NCBI RefSeq assembly: GCF_047872805.1 | Contig: NZ_JBLQUK010000008.1 | Span: 90,245-154,244 of the forward strand | From: Erythrobacter sp047872805 | GTDB lineage: Bacteria; Pseudomonadota; Alphaproteobacteria; Sphingomonadales; Sphingomonadaceae | Reading direction: 5' to 3' | DNA: 64,000 nucleotides | Shown here: one piece after another, positions 1 through 7,285 of the stretch | How positions within the stretch are numbered: the stretch's first letter is position 1 | Layout: every line of letters begins with the position of its first letter | Translations under genes and position numbers: made by a program | The notes under the pieces: generated by a model | Databases searched by the model: none | What the model was told of the DNA's origin: nothing | The model's input: only the letters and a program-made list of their open reading frames with translations

Positions 1-143
1 TTCGGGTTGGCCCGATGTTATAATGTCACGTACCGGGCCCCTCTGGCGAGCAATTCTGCTCGTGATGTCGGACGTAGCGCGCATTGTTGCGTCGCTTGGT
101 TTTAGCGGGGGGCCACTGGCTCCCCAAAAGGGAGTTACCAATC

Positions 144-887
144 ATGATGTCACGCCGATCCATAATCAGCAGCGCGGGTGCCTTGGGAGCAGCCGCCGTC
201 ATTGCCGGGGGAGCCACCACCGCCCATGCCGCACCCGGCGAAACGCCGCGGCCCCCAGCCCCGCCCGCATCCGAACTGACCCCGCAACAGGCGCTCGACT
301 TGCTCAAACAGGGCAATGCCGACTTTCTGAATGGACGCCAGACCACCGTATTGACCGGTTCCGACCGCCGCCTTGAACTGGCCAAGGGGCAAAATCCCTT
401 CGCGGCCTATGTCACATGTTCGGACAGCCGGGTTCCGCCCGAATTGCTGTTTGGACGCGGTTTGGGAGAATTGTTCATCATCCGCAATGCAGGCAACACG
501 GTTGATACTGTCGCGCTAGGGTCGATTGAATATGCCGTCGCGGTTCTGAAAGTGCCGCTGGTGGTGGTCATGGGTCACGAAAGCTGCGGCGCGGTGAAGG
601 CTGCGACCGAGGTGGTGACCGACAATGCAGTGTTCCCCGGAATGATCGGCCCGATGATCGAACCGATTATTCCGGCCGTGCTCCAGGCCCGCAGCGAGCC
701 GGGCGACTTGCTGGAAAATTCCGTGCGATCAAATGTCCGCCGCGTTGTCAAAAGCCTGCGTGAACAGACCGGCCCGATCATGCTGAACCCGCAGCGTGAA
801 GGGGCATTGCGCGTTGTTGGCGCCTATTACGATCTCGATCAGGGAATGGTCGATTTCTTTGACGTTCCCGATGATCTGATGGCCTGA
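144..887 (+). CDS. Exported beta-class carbonic anhydrase
   Basis: Reversibly hydrates CO2 to bicarbonate using zinc. The 247-residue protein carries the beta-class core: CSDSRVPPE with Cys92 and the Asp94-Arg96 dyad, and GHESCG with His145 and Cys148, which complete the zinc site. The N-terminus has an SRR motif at residues 3-5, a hydrophobic stretch and an AHA cleavage site near residue 29. This resembles a Tat signal, so the enzyme probably acts in the periplasm. ATG 144 was chosen because GGGAG lies just upstream and translation then starts at the signal peptide; ATG 147 is equally possible. It stands alone, followed by a strong terminator. The family call is firm; Tat export is inferred. 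Confidence 0.93.
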   Translation: MMSRRSIISSAGALGAAAVIAGGATTAHAAPGETPRPPAPPASELTPQQALDLLKQGNADFLNGRQTTVLTGSDRRLELAKGQNPFAAYVTCSDSRVPPELLFGRGLGELFIIRNAGNTVDTVALGSIEYAVAVLKVPLVVVMGHESCGAVKAATEVVTDNAVFPGMIGPMIEPIIPAVLQARSEPGDLLENSVRSNVRRVVKSLREQTGPIMLNPQREGALRVVGAYYDLDQGMVDFFDVPDDLMA

Positions 888-907
888 GGCAAACCTTGAT
901 CAGAGAC

Positions 908-943
908 GGAGGTCGGGACGCGCCGTTCCGGCCTCCTTTTTTT
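908..943 (+). terminator. Rho-independent terminator after the carbonic anhydrase
   Basis: A GC-rich stem (GGAGGTCGG paired with CCGGCCTCC, one G-U) with a short loop is followed by seven T residues. It lies 20 bases after the carbonic anhydrase stop and faces the convergent PilZ gene. Confidence 0.85.
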
Positions 944-948
944 CACCC

Positions 949-1302
949 TTAGAGCCGGTGCAGACGCTGCTTTTCCGGGCTTAACAAGCCGCCGTTGGTG
1001 AGCATCAGGTGGTCCAGCACGGCCTGATGCATCTGGCCTTCAAAAGCGACCCCGGCAAAGCGATCCTCGACCCAGACGACCGTACCCAGCGGGGCGTTGA
1101 CGCCGCCGATCTTCATCGTCACCCGGTCACCGATATTGGCAAATCCGCGTGTGCCCCTGATCTTGCAGCCGCCTTCGGAAATGTCGATCATGTCAACATA
1201 GATCACGCGCGATTGCACCCGGCTCTTCACCATCAGGCTGAGCGGACGGCGCTCTTTGGCGCGCGAGACTGCGGGCATATTCATTGGATCGGCATCGCAC
1301 AT
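949..1302 (-). CDS. PilZ domain protein
   Basis: Single-domain PilZ protein of 117 residues, the family that typically binds cyclic di-GMP. An arginine-rich segment (RRPLSLMVKSRV, about residues 18-29) matches the RxxxR-type arm. DISEGGCKI matches the D/NxSxxG signature, followed by the beta-barrel with GDRVTMKI and GTVVWVEDRFAGVAF. No effector domain is attached, so it probably acts through a partner. A second ATG at residue 7 is possible. It lies 59 bases downstream of imuB on the same strand, but nothing ties it functionally to mutagenesis. Domain call confident; target unknown. Confidence 0.85.
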   Translation of the reverse strand: MCDADPMNMPAVSRAKERRPLSLMVKSRVQSRVIYVDMIDISEGGCKIRGTRGFANIGDRVTMKIGGVNAPLGTVVWVEDRFAGVAFEGQMHQAVLDHLMLTNGGLLSPEKQRLHRL

Positions 1303-1361
1303 TTCGGTAAACGAATATTAAGCGACCGACTAACCGTTGATTAGGAAATTCGCGGAGGCCG

Positions 1362-3014
1362 CTACGCCGAAAGACCTTGCAAAAACCAGTCCGGCAACGC
1401 CCCTCGGCCATCCCCGGCAAGGCCTTGGCGATATATCCAATAGCGCCGCCCTTCGGCATCTTCGATCCGGTAATAATCGCGCAGCCGCGTGCCCGATCTG
1501 GCTCGCCACCATTCCGGCGCAATACGCTCTGGCCCTTCGACCCGGACGACCTCATGCACCTTCCCGCGCCAGCGAAAGCGCTGAGGATAGCCATCGGGAG
1601 AGGCATAAAGCACAGCGATCTTTTCCGATTTTTCAAGCAGTTTGAGCGGCCTTGCGTGAAATTCAAAAGCGCCCTGCGCCGACAATTGAGAGGGCGCCGG
1701 TTCGGGGTCCAGTGGTGCCTGCCAGACCTGCGCGCGTTCGGGCAGATGGCTGGCATGGGGAACCGGACGGCGCACCGCATCCGCGCCAAGCCGCACGCTC
1801 AAACGGTCGATACAAGCCGCCAGCGATGTGCCGTGACGTTCCGCAGATTGTTCGACATCGGCCTGCGACAATTCGAGCGGTTCGGCCCAGCTGGCGCGCA
1901 ATCGCACCGTCTCAATCCCGAAACCTGCGTCGATATTTTCAAGCCTATCCGAAAACAGCCGGGTGATGTGCGCCGCTTCGCGAGTCGCAGCGGCGAGTTC
2001 GAGCCGCCGCACGATCACCTCGCCATCGACCCGCCACAGGCCCAGTTCGAGCCGCCTTGCGCCCTCGCCCCGCCCTTCCAGCACGCGCTCCATATCCTTT
2101 GCAAGGTCCGCCAGCACCTGATCGAGCAGCGAACGGTGGCGCAGCGGTTCCATCAAGCGGCGCTGAACCAGCGGCATTTGCTGCGGGACTACCGGTAACA
2201 AGGGCTCCGGCACCCGGCCCAGCAGCTGATCGAGCCGGATAAGCGGATTGGCGGAAGGGGATTGGCGATTGCGAAACCGGCGGTGCAGCGCATCGCGCGC
2301 GGCGGCCTCTGTGCGGTCGGCGGCACCCGCGGCGATATTGGCGAGATCGCCGAGGTGCTTCAATCCCAGGCGGTTTAGAACAATCAGCACATCCTGATCC
2401 AGCCTGAGCGCTGCAACCGGCAGATCGCCCAACCGGCGATGCGCGTTTTCGTGCGGGTCCAATATCGCGTGATGCGCGCCGAAATGCGCCAGCGCCCATG
2501 CCGCCCCTGCGGTCGGCGCGATGGCGGGGCGCACCGCCAGCCTGCGCTTTGCAAAAGCCGCCGTGACATCGCCGAGCAGCCGCACCTCCCCGCCAAACAG
2601 ATGCGCGGCAGCGGTGATATCGACCAACAGACCATCGGGCGGGTCAAGCGCGCTCCACGGACCCCAGCGCTGCGCCCACAAGGCCAGTTTTTCCAGCAAG
2701 GCGAAATCGCCCGCAGGATCCGCCGCAGCACTCTTTATCTGCGGGCACAGCGCCCGCGCATCGGCCAGCATCATACCGTGCCGCGCGCCCGCTGAATATC
2801 CGGCGTGGTTTGCCGCTTCGATACGCGGGCCGTGGGCGGTGTCGCTGATCAGGACAGTGGGATCGGCATCCGCGCCTTCACCAATCTCAAGCCCTTGCGA
2901 CAGCCGCCAGCGATCGACCGAAAGTCGGGGGCACCAGATCGCCAATATCCTGCGAGTTGGCCGCGCGGCGTGGCCATTTTCCGGGGGTTCGGGCGGACAG
3001 GCCGGTTTCGTCAT
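1362..3014 (-). CDS. imuB: ImuB, inactive Y-family polymerase of the mutasome
   Basis: Damage-tolerance protein of 550 residues with a Y-family polymerase fold. In characterised systems ImuB lacks polymerase activity and bridges ImuA, DnaE2 and the beta clamp. The N-terminus (RRILAIWCPRLSVDRW, from about residue 21) aligns with the first polymerase strand but lacks the catalytic acidic residues expected there. The palm/finger region, helix-hairpin-helix-like segment (LNRLGLKHLGDLANI) and long C-terminal extension follow. The start overlaps imuA by 128 bases, implying coupled translation. It probably belongs to the LexA-controlled transcript starting before imuA. The usual third member, dnaE2, is not adjacent. 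Confidence 0.88.
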   Translation of the reverse strand: MTKPACPPEPPENGHAARPTRRILAIWCPRLSVDRWRLSQGLEIGEGADADPTVLISDTAHGPRIEAANHAGYSAGARHGMMLADARALCPQIKSAAADPAGDFALLEKLALWAQRWGPWSALDPPDGLLVDITAAAHLFGGEVRLLGDVTAAFAKRRLAVRPAIAPTAGAAWALAHFGAHHAILDPHENAHRRLGDLPVAALRLDQDVLIVLNRLGLKHLGDLANIAAGAADRTEAAARDALHRRFRNRQSPSANPLIRLDQLLGRVPEPLLPVVPQQMPLVQRRLMEPLRHRSLLDQVLADLAKDMERVLEGRGEGARRLELGLWRVDGEVIVRRLELAAATREAAHITRLFSDRLENIDAGFGIETVRLRASWAEPLELSQADVEQSAERHGTSLAACIDRLSVRLGADAVRRPVPHASHLPERAQVWQAPLDPEPAPSQLSAQGAFEFHARPLKLLEKSEKIAVLYASPDGYPQRFRWRGKVHEVVRVEGPERIAPEWWRARSGTRLRDYYRIEDAEGRRYWIYRQGLAGDGRGALPDWFLQGLSA

Positions 3015-3669
3015 TGCTTATGATCCAGTTTCCGGGGGCATGGCGCGCGGCGCGGAACAATTCGGCCTTCCACGCAGGTGCACCCGGCGCGGCGGCGTTC
3101 CAGCGCGGTGGAGCAGACGGCGCAGCCTCAACCTGCCAGCGCATCCGCGCCGAAGACAGGTCGGCCTGCGCCTCAACCCGCACCAGCCACAGCGCCACGC
3201 CGTGCTTTTCTGCGGTAAGGCTGAGCCGGCGCGACGCGGTAAAATCCAGCGCGCGCGGATTGCCGGTGATTTCCCCGATCACGCAGGCCAGATCGCGGCA
3301 GCGCAGCCCCTCTTCGAGAGCGAACAGCGCGTCTTCGGGGGTGTTCGCCGCCACATGGATTATCCGGTGCCGCAGGTCCGGCGGGAGGCCGTGATAGTAT
3401 GGCCGTCCGGAACGCTGGACCGCGCGGGCATCCTGCACCCACAATACCTGACGCCGGTCCTCCACCTCGGCCAGCGCCCCTTCGCTCTGCCGCGCCATGT
3501 TGAGCGCATCGCGCGCCAGCGCCAGCGCCAGCCCCGCCCCGCTTGCATCGCCTGCGCTTGCGAAAATCTCGCTATGCAGCGGCTGATCGGTCAGTCCTGG
3601 ACGCCAGCGCCCCTCCCGCGCCTTGGAAAGCGCGGCTGCGGCGACTGAAGGGAAGGCACAATTCGACAT
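2887..3669 (-). CDS. imuA: ImuA, SOS mutagenesis RecA-like protein
   Basis: The 260-residue first gene of the imuA-imuB translesion cassette. ImuA proteins are short RecA-like proteins that work with ImuB and DnaE2 in error-prone synthesis. The sequence has the alternating hydrophobic RecA-fold strands (VLWVQDARA, LACVIGEITG, VALWLVRVEA) but no Walker A motif. The last 42 codons overlap imuB in another frame. A canonical alphaproteobacterial LexA box lies about 50 bases upstream, so SOS induction is strongly predicted. Identification rests on gene order, size, overlap with imuB and the LexA box. Confidence 0.83.
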   Translation of the reverse strand: MSNCAFPSVAAAALSKAREGRWRPGLTDQPLHSEIFASAGDASGAGLALALARDALNMARQSEGALAEVEDRRQVLWVQDARAVQRSGRPYYHGLPPDLRHRIIHVAANTPEDALFALEEGLRCRDLACVIGEITGNPRALDFTASRRLSLTAEKHGVALWLVRVEAQADLSSARMRWQVEAAPSAPPRWNAAAPGAPAWKAELFRAARHAPGNWIISNDETGLSARTPGKWPRRAANSQDIGDLVPPTFGRSLAAVARA

Positions 3670-3718
3670 AGGAACCTTGCGAACGACTTGGCAGGAGACT
3701 CACGCGAGCCCCCTGTGT

Positions 3719-3733
3719 GTTCTTATTATGTTC
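3719..3733 (-). promoter_or_regulatory. LexA (SOS) box of imuA-imuB
   Basis: On the minus strand the site reads GAAC-ATAATAA-GAAC, an exact match to the alphaproteobacterial LexA consensus GAAC-N7-GAAC. It lies 50 bases upstream of the imuA start codon, and its last base abuts a 21-bp hairpin. LexA repression of imuA-imuB is inferred from the match and position. Confidence 0.88.
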
Positions 3734-3780
3734 CATATTTACGGAGCGATTGCAATGCAGCAATCGCTCTGTAGATATGG
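3733..3780. repeat. 21-bp inverted repeat with 6-base loop
   Basis: Arms 3733-3753 and 3760-3780 pair over 21 positions, 19 Watson-Crick and two T/G that become wobbles in a plus-strand RNA, around the loop AATGCA. The repeat fills the space between the NSS transporter stop and the LexA box. No T-run follows on either strand, so it is not a textbook terminator. It could stop or stabilise the transporter transcript, or affect the imuA promoter. Confidence 0.75.
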
Positions 3781-3785
3781 AGTGG

Positions 3786-5228
3786 CTAACCGCCGATCAG
3801 TGCAAACAACTCGCTCATCTGCTGGGGCAAAATCCCACCAAGCAGAATCAGGAAGAGCGCAATCGGGCAGAACCACCGCACCAGGAACAGCCAGAACTTG
3901 TGCAAGCCGCCCTCAAGCCCGTTTTCGGCATCAACCAACCGCCGTTCGGCAATCCAGCCGACAAATACCGCGGTCGCCAACGCACAGATCGGCATAGTCA
4001 ACTTGCTGGTGAAGGTGTCGAGCGTGTCTAGAACACCCTGCCCTTCGAACATAGGCAGAAAGCCGAGCGGGTGAAAACCCGACAGTATCCCCGTCGACAG
4101 CGCCGAAAGCGTGCCCAGCACCGCCGCGCCCAACGTCACCAGCACCACCGCCACCGGGCGGGCCAGCTTGAACCGGTCGATTACCCATGCTGATGGCACT
4201 TCCATCAGCGCAACCGAACTGGTCAGCGCCGCAAACGCGACCATTATGAAAAACGCCAGCCCGATTACCGAACCAAACGGAATCTCCTGAAACGCATGCG
4301 GCAGCGTCTGGAACATCAACCCGAGCCCGCCATTGGGGGCAAGGCCAGCGGCAAATACGATAGGGAAAATGCACAAGCCCGCGATCAGGGCGACTGCACT
4401 ATCCGCCCCCGCGATGATCGCCGAAGTGCCCGCCAGATTGACGTCGCGCCCGACATAAGCACCGTAAGTCACCATCCCAGCCACCCCCAGCGACAGCGAG
4501 AAAAACGCCTGACCCACTGCGGCAAGCATTACCTCACCGGTCAACTTTTCCGGTTCAAAGGTAAAGAGATAGGCAACGGTCTGGTCCATCGCCCCGCCGA
4601 TCATCGAATAGATTGTTAGCCCCACCAGCAAGATGAAGAAAGTCGGCATCAGGTAAACCGCCACCTTCTCAATCCCGCCTGAAATGCCGCGCGCGACGAA
4701 AATCAGTGTGACGAAGAGGAACACCAAATTGGTGATCGACGTTATTACGCCATTGCCGATCATAGCAGGAAACAGCGCATCGACCTGTTCAAAACTCATC
4801 CCGTCAAAGGCAACACCTGAAACCCCAGTCGTCGCCAGATCCGAGAGGAACAGGCCGATATAATACAGCACCCATCCGCCCAGCACGCAGTAGAAGCTGA
4901 GCACGAGAAACGCCGAAAACACACCCAGCGATGCGACCATTTCCCAATGTTTCGAAGCGCCCGATTCCTGCGCCAGTTTGCGATAACTTTCTGGAGCCGC
5001 TGCTTGCCCATGCCGTCCGATCAAAGTTTCGGACAACAACACCGGAAGCCCAATCAGCACGATGCACAAGATATAAAACAGAACGAAAGCCCCGCCCCCA
5101 TTGGCTCCTGCCTCTGCCGGAAAGCGAACAAGGTTACCCAGGCCGACGGCCGAACCGATCGCTGCCAGAATGAACGCACTGCGCGAAGACCAACCTTCGC
5201 GCGCGGACGAATCCAATTTTGCTACCAT
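3786..5228 (-). CDS. Sodium-dependent NSS-family (SNF) transporter
   Basis: Inner-membrane sodium-coupled symporter, probably for amino acids or related amines, 480 residues with about 11-12 hydrophobic segments. The first membrane segment holds the unwound sodium-site signature (AVGLGNLVRFPAEAG then NGGGAF) typical of neurotransmitter:sodium symporters. The start at 5228 is preferred because AAGGGGA lies about 11 bases before it; an in-frame ATG at 5261 has no ribosome binding site and would add 11 charged residues. The gene runs toward imuA but is separated from it by the hairpin. Substrate cannot be predicted. Confidence 0.88.
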   Translation of the reverse strand: MVAKLDSSAREGWSSRSAFILAAIGSAVGLGNLVRFPAEAGANGGGAFVLFYILCIVLIGLPVLLSETLIGRHGQAAAPESYRKLAQESGASKHWEMVASLGVFSAFLVLSFYCVLGGWVLYYIGLFLSDLATTGVSGVAFDGMSFEQVDALFPAMIGNGVITSITNLVFLFVTLIFVARGISGGIEKVAVYLMPTFFILLVGLTIYSMIGGAMDQTVAYLFTFEPEKLTGEVMLAAVGQAFFSLSLGVAGMVTYGAYVGRDVNLAGTSAIIAGADSAVALIAGLCIFPIVFAAGLAPNGGLGLMFQTLPHAFQEIPFGSVIGLAFFIMVAFAALTSSVALMEVPSAWVIDRFKLARPVAVVLVTLGAAVLGTLSALSTGILSGFHPLGFLPMFEGQGVLDTLDTFTSKLTMPICALATAVFVGWIAERRLVDAENGLEGGLHKFWLFLVRWFCPIALFLILLGGILPQQMSELFALIGG

Positions 5229-5388
5229 GTTCGCAGATTTCCCCTTGCTGCGCAGGCGCATTGCGATGCGGACCTACGGAGCGATTTCCCGTCTTGTCAC
5301 CTATGTGCAACGAAACAGCGCCCTCGCCAAGGGCCAATGCACCCCGCGGACTTTGCCATTGTGCCCAGCGGGCGCTAAACCGCACATT

Positions 5389-6261
5389 ATGTCCACTACA
5401 TTCCAGCTCGATACGAGCACCAGCCGCGCCAATCCCACTCCTGTGCCGATGAAACGGCTGACGGTCCCGCGAATCCGCGCGCGCAAGGTCGATGGGATCA
5501 CCGCAGAGCCGCTGGTGATGCTGACCGCCTATACCGCGCGTCAGGCGCAATTGCTCGATGCGCATTGCGACCTGTTGCTGGTGGGGGATTCGCTGGGTCA
5601 GGTGATTTACGGCCTGCCCTCCACCATTCCCGTGACCCTGGAGATGATGGCGAACCACGGCGCGGCGGTGGTACGCGGCAGTTATCATTCGGTCGTGGTC
5701 GTCGATATGCCGTTCGGTTCGTATGAAAGTTCGAAGGAGCTGGCCTTTGACAGCGCGGCCTATCTGCTCAAACAAACCGGCGCGGCGGCGGTAAAACTGG
5801 AAGGCGGGGAGGCCATGGCGGAGACGGTCGAATTCCTGAATTCGCGCGGTATTCCAGTGATGGGTCATGTCGGGCTGACCCCGCAGGCGGTCAATGTTCT
5901 GGGCGGATATATGGCGCGCGGACGCTCCGATGCCGAAGCCGACAAGATCGTGAGCGACGCAGTGGCTTTGGATAAGGCCGGCGCGTTTGCCATCGTCATC
6001 GAAGGGGTGGTCGAACCCATTGCCATTGATGCGACGCAGGCGGTGTCCTGCCCGACGATCGGGATCGGTGCCTCGGCCCGGTGCGACGGTCAGGTGCTGG
6101 TGACCGAAGACATGCTGGGCATGTTCGAACGCGTCCCGCGCTTTGTAAAACGCTATGACGACATAGCCAGCATGATCGACAAGACTGCCGCGGCCTACGC
6201 CCACGAAGTGCGCACCCGCGCCTTTCCCGGCGAAGACCAGACCTATCAGCCCAAGGACTGA
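5389..6261 (+). CDS. panB: Ketopantoate hydroxymethyltransferase
   Basis: First committed step of pantothenate and CoA synthesis: adds a hydroxymethyl group from 5,10-methylene-THF to 2-oxoisovalerate. The TIM-barrel sequence shows the signatures LLVGDSLGQVIYG (metal-binding Asp), DMPFGSYE, AAVKLEGGE, GHVGLTPQ and the catalytic-glutamate region IVIEGV. It is 290 residues from ATG 5389; ATG 5449 (MKRLTV) is an alternative. Neither has a clear ribosome binding site. TTGCCA (5353-5358) and TAAACC (5376-5381), 17 bases apart, could be a promoter giving an almost leaderless message. The end overlaps the convergent permease gene by 16 bases. Confidence 0.95.
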   Translation: MSTTFQLDTSTSRANPTPVPMKRLTVPRIRARKVDGITAEPLVMLTAYTARQAQLLDAHCDLLLVGDSLGQVIYGLPSTIPVTLEMMANHGAAVVRGSYHSVVVVDMPFGSYESSKELAFDSAAYLLKQTGAAAVKLEGGEAMAETVEFLNSRGIPVMGHVGLTPQAVNVLGGYMARGRSDAEADKIVSDAVALDKAGAFAIVIEGVVEPIAIDATQAVSCPTIGIGASARCDGQVLVTEDMLGMFERVPRFVKRYDDIASMIDKTAAAYAHEVRTRAFPGEDQTYQPKD

Positions 6262-7217
6262 TCCCGCGCCAGCCGGTTCGCCACCGGCGCGGCGACCAGC
6301 AATTGCAGCAAATGGTAAAGCAGCAGCGGCGCAATCACGAAGCCGGCGACTTCTGCGGGAAACAGGATGGCCGCCATGGGCGCACCGATTGCGACGCTTT
6401 TCTGCGATCCGGCAAACAGGAACGCAATTCTGTCTGCGCGCGCGACTTTGAGCAAACCGCTCGCAATCCATGCCCCGCTGGTGCCGATTGCCAGGAACGC
6501 CGCCACCAACCCGATCAGTCCGACCCATTGAGCGGCCCCGAACATCGTCGCGAGGCCCTGTTCCACGGCCCCCGAAAAAGCGACATAGACGGCGATCCCG
6601 ATTACCATCCGGTCCAGCCATGCGACGTCGCTTTTGCGCTGTTTGAGCCACTCAATCGTCCAGCCCTGCACCGCCTGTCCGATCACAAACGGCAGGATCA
6701 GGATTGCGCCAATGCGAAAGATGGTCTGACTACCGATTTCGGCGACTTCGCTGGACGCGAGCACCGCAAACAAGGGTGCGGTTACAAACACACCGGCTAT
6801 GTTGATCAGCGCCGCCCCCACCACCGACAGCGCGATATTGCCGCCCGCCAGGCTGGTGTAGGATGTCGCCGATTGCACCGTCGATGGCAGCGTGCCGAAA
6901 TACAGAAAGCCCAGCGCTACCATCGGCGGCAGGATCGTCCCCGCAACGTAAGACATAGCCAGCCCGATCAGCGGCATCGCGCCAAACACCCATAGAAACA
7001 GCGGTAGAAAGAACCGCCAGTTGGCCAGCCCTCGCGCGATCTCTCCGCGCGCAATCCGCATGCCGTTCACCAGAAACAGCACGAATATCGCCGCGTTGGA
7101 AATGGCCTGCGCCTCGCCCCGCACTTCGCCGATGGCGGGCACGATGAAAGCGAGTGCGGTCGCAAGGACCAGCACCGCAATCATCGGGTCGGCAAACAGT
7201 GAAAGGCGCGCCATCAT
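6246..7217 (-). CDS. BASS/SBF-like sodium symporter family permease
   Basis: Membrane protein of 323 residues with nine or ten predicted helices, resembling the SBF-like branch of the bile acid:sodium symporter family. Diagnostic stretches are the internal pair GTLPSTVQSATSYTSLAGGN and FAGSQKSVAIGAPMA, which correspond to the crossover helices of the two repeats. Family members import organic anions with sodium; the substrate here is unknown. The gene converges on panB and their ends overlap, so transcription of one could interfere with the other. No export signal or extra domain is present. Confidence 0.85.
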   Translation of the reverse strand: MMARLSLFADPMIAVLVLATALAFIVPAIGEVRGEAQAISNAAIFVLFLVNGMRIARGEIARGLANWRFFLPLFLWVFGAMPLIGLAMSYVAGTILPPMVALGFLYFGTLPSTVQSATSYTSLAGGNIALSVVGAALINIAGVFVTAPLFAVLASSEVAEIGSQTIFRIGAILILPFVIGQAVQGWTIEWLKQRKSDVAWLDRMVIGIAVYVAFSGAVEQGLATMFGAAQWVGLIGLVAAFLAIGTSGAWIASGLLKVARADRIAFLFAGSQKSVAIGAPMAAILFPAEVAGFVIAPLLLYHLLQLLVAAPVANRLARDQSLG

Positions 7218-7285
7218 GACGCGCGCCCCTGCCCGCTTGATCTGCGATTGTCGAGCGCCCAGTGCTATCCCGGAACCTGTGAGTG

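Noticed and set aside
19..24. TATAAT at the left edge as the carbonic anhydrase promoter
   Set aside because: Its -35 element would lie outside the window, so it cannot be judged.
3672..3684. Second LexA-like pair GAAC-CTTGC-GAAC just before imuA
   Set aside because: Spacing is 5 bases, not the 7 required by the alphaproteobacterial consensus.
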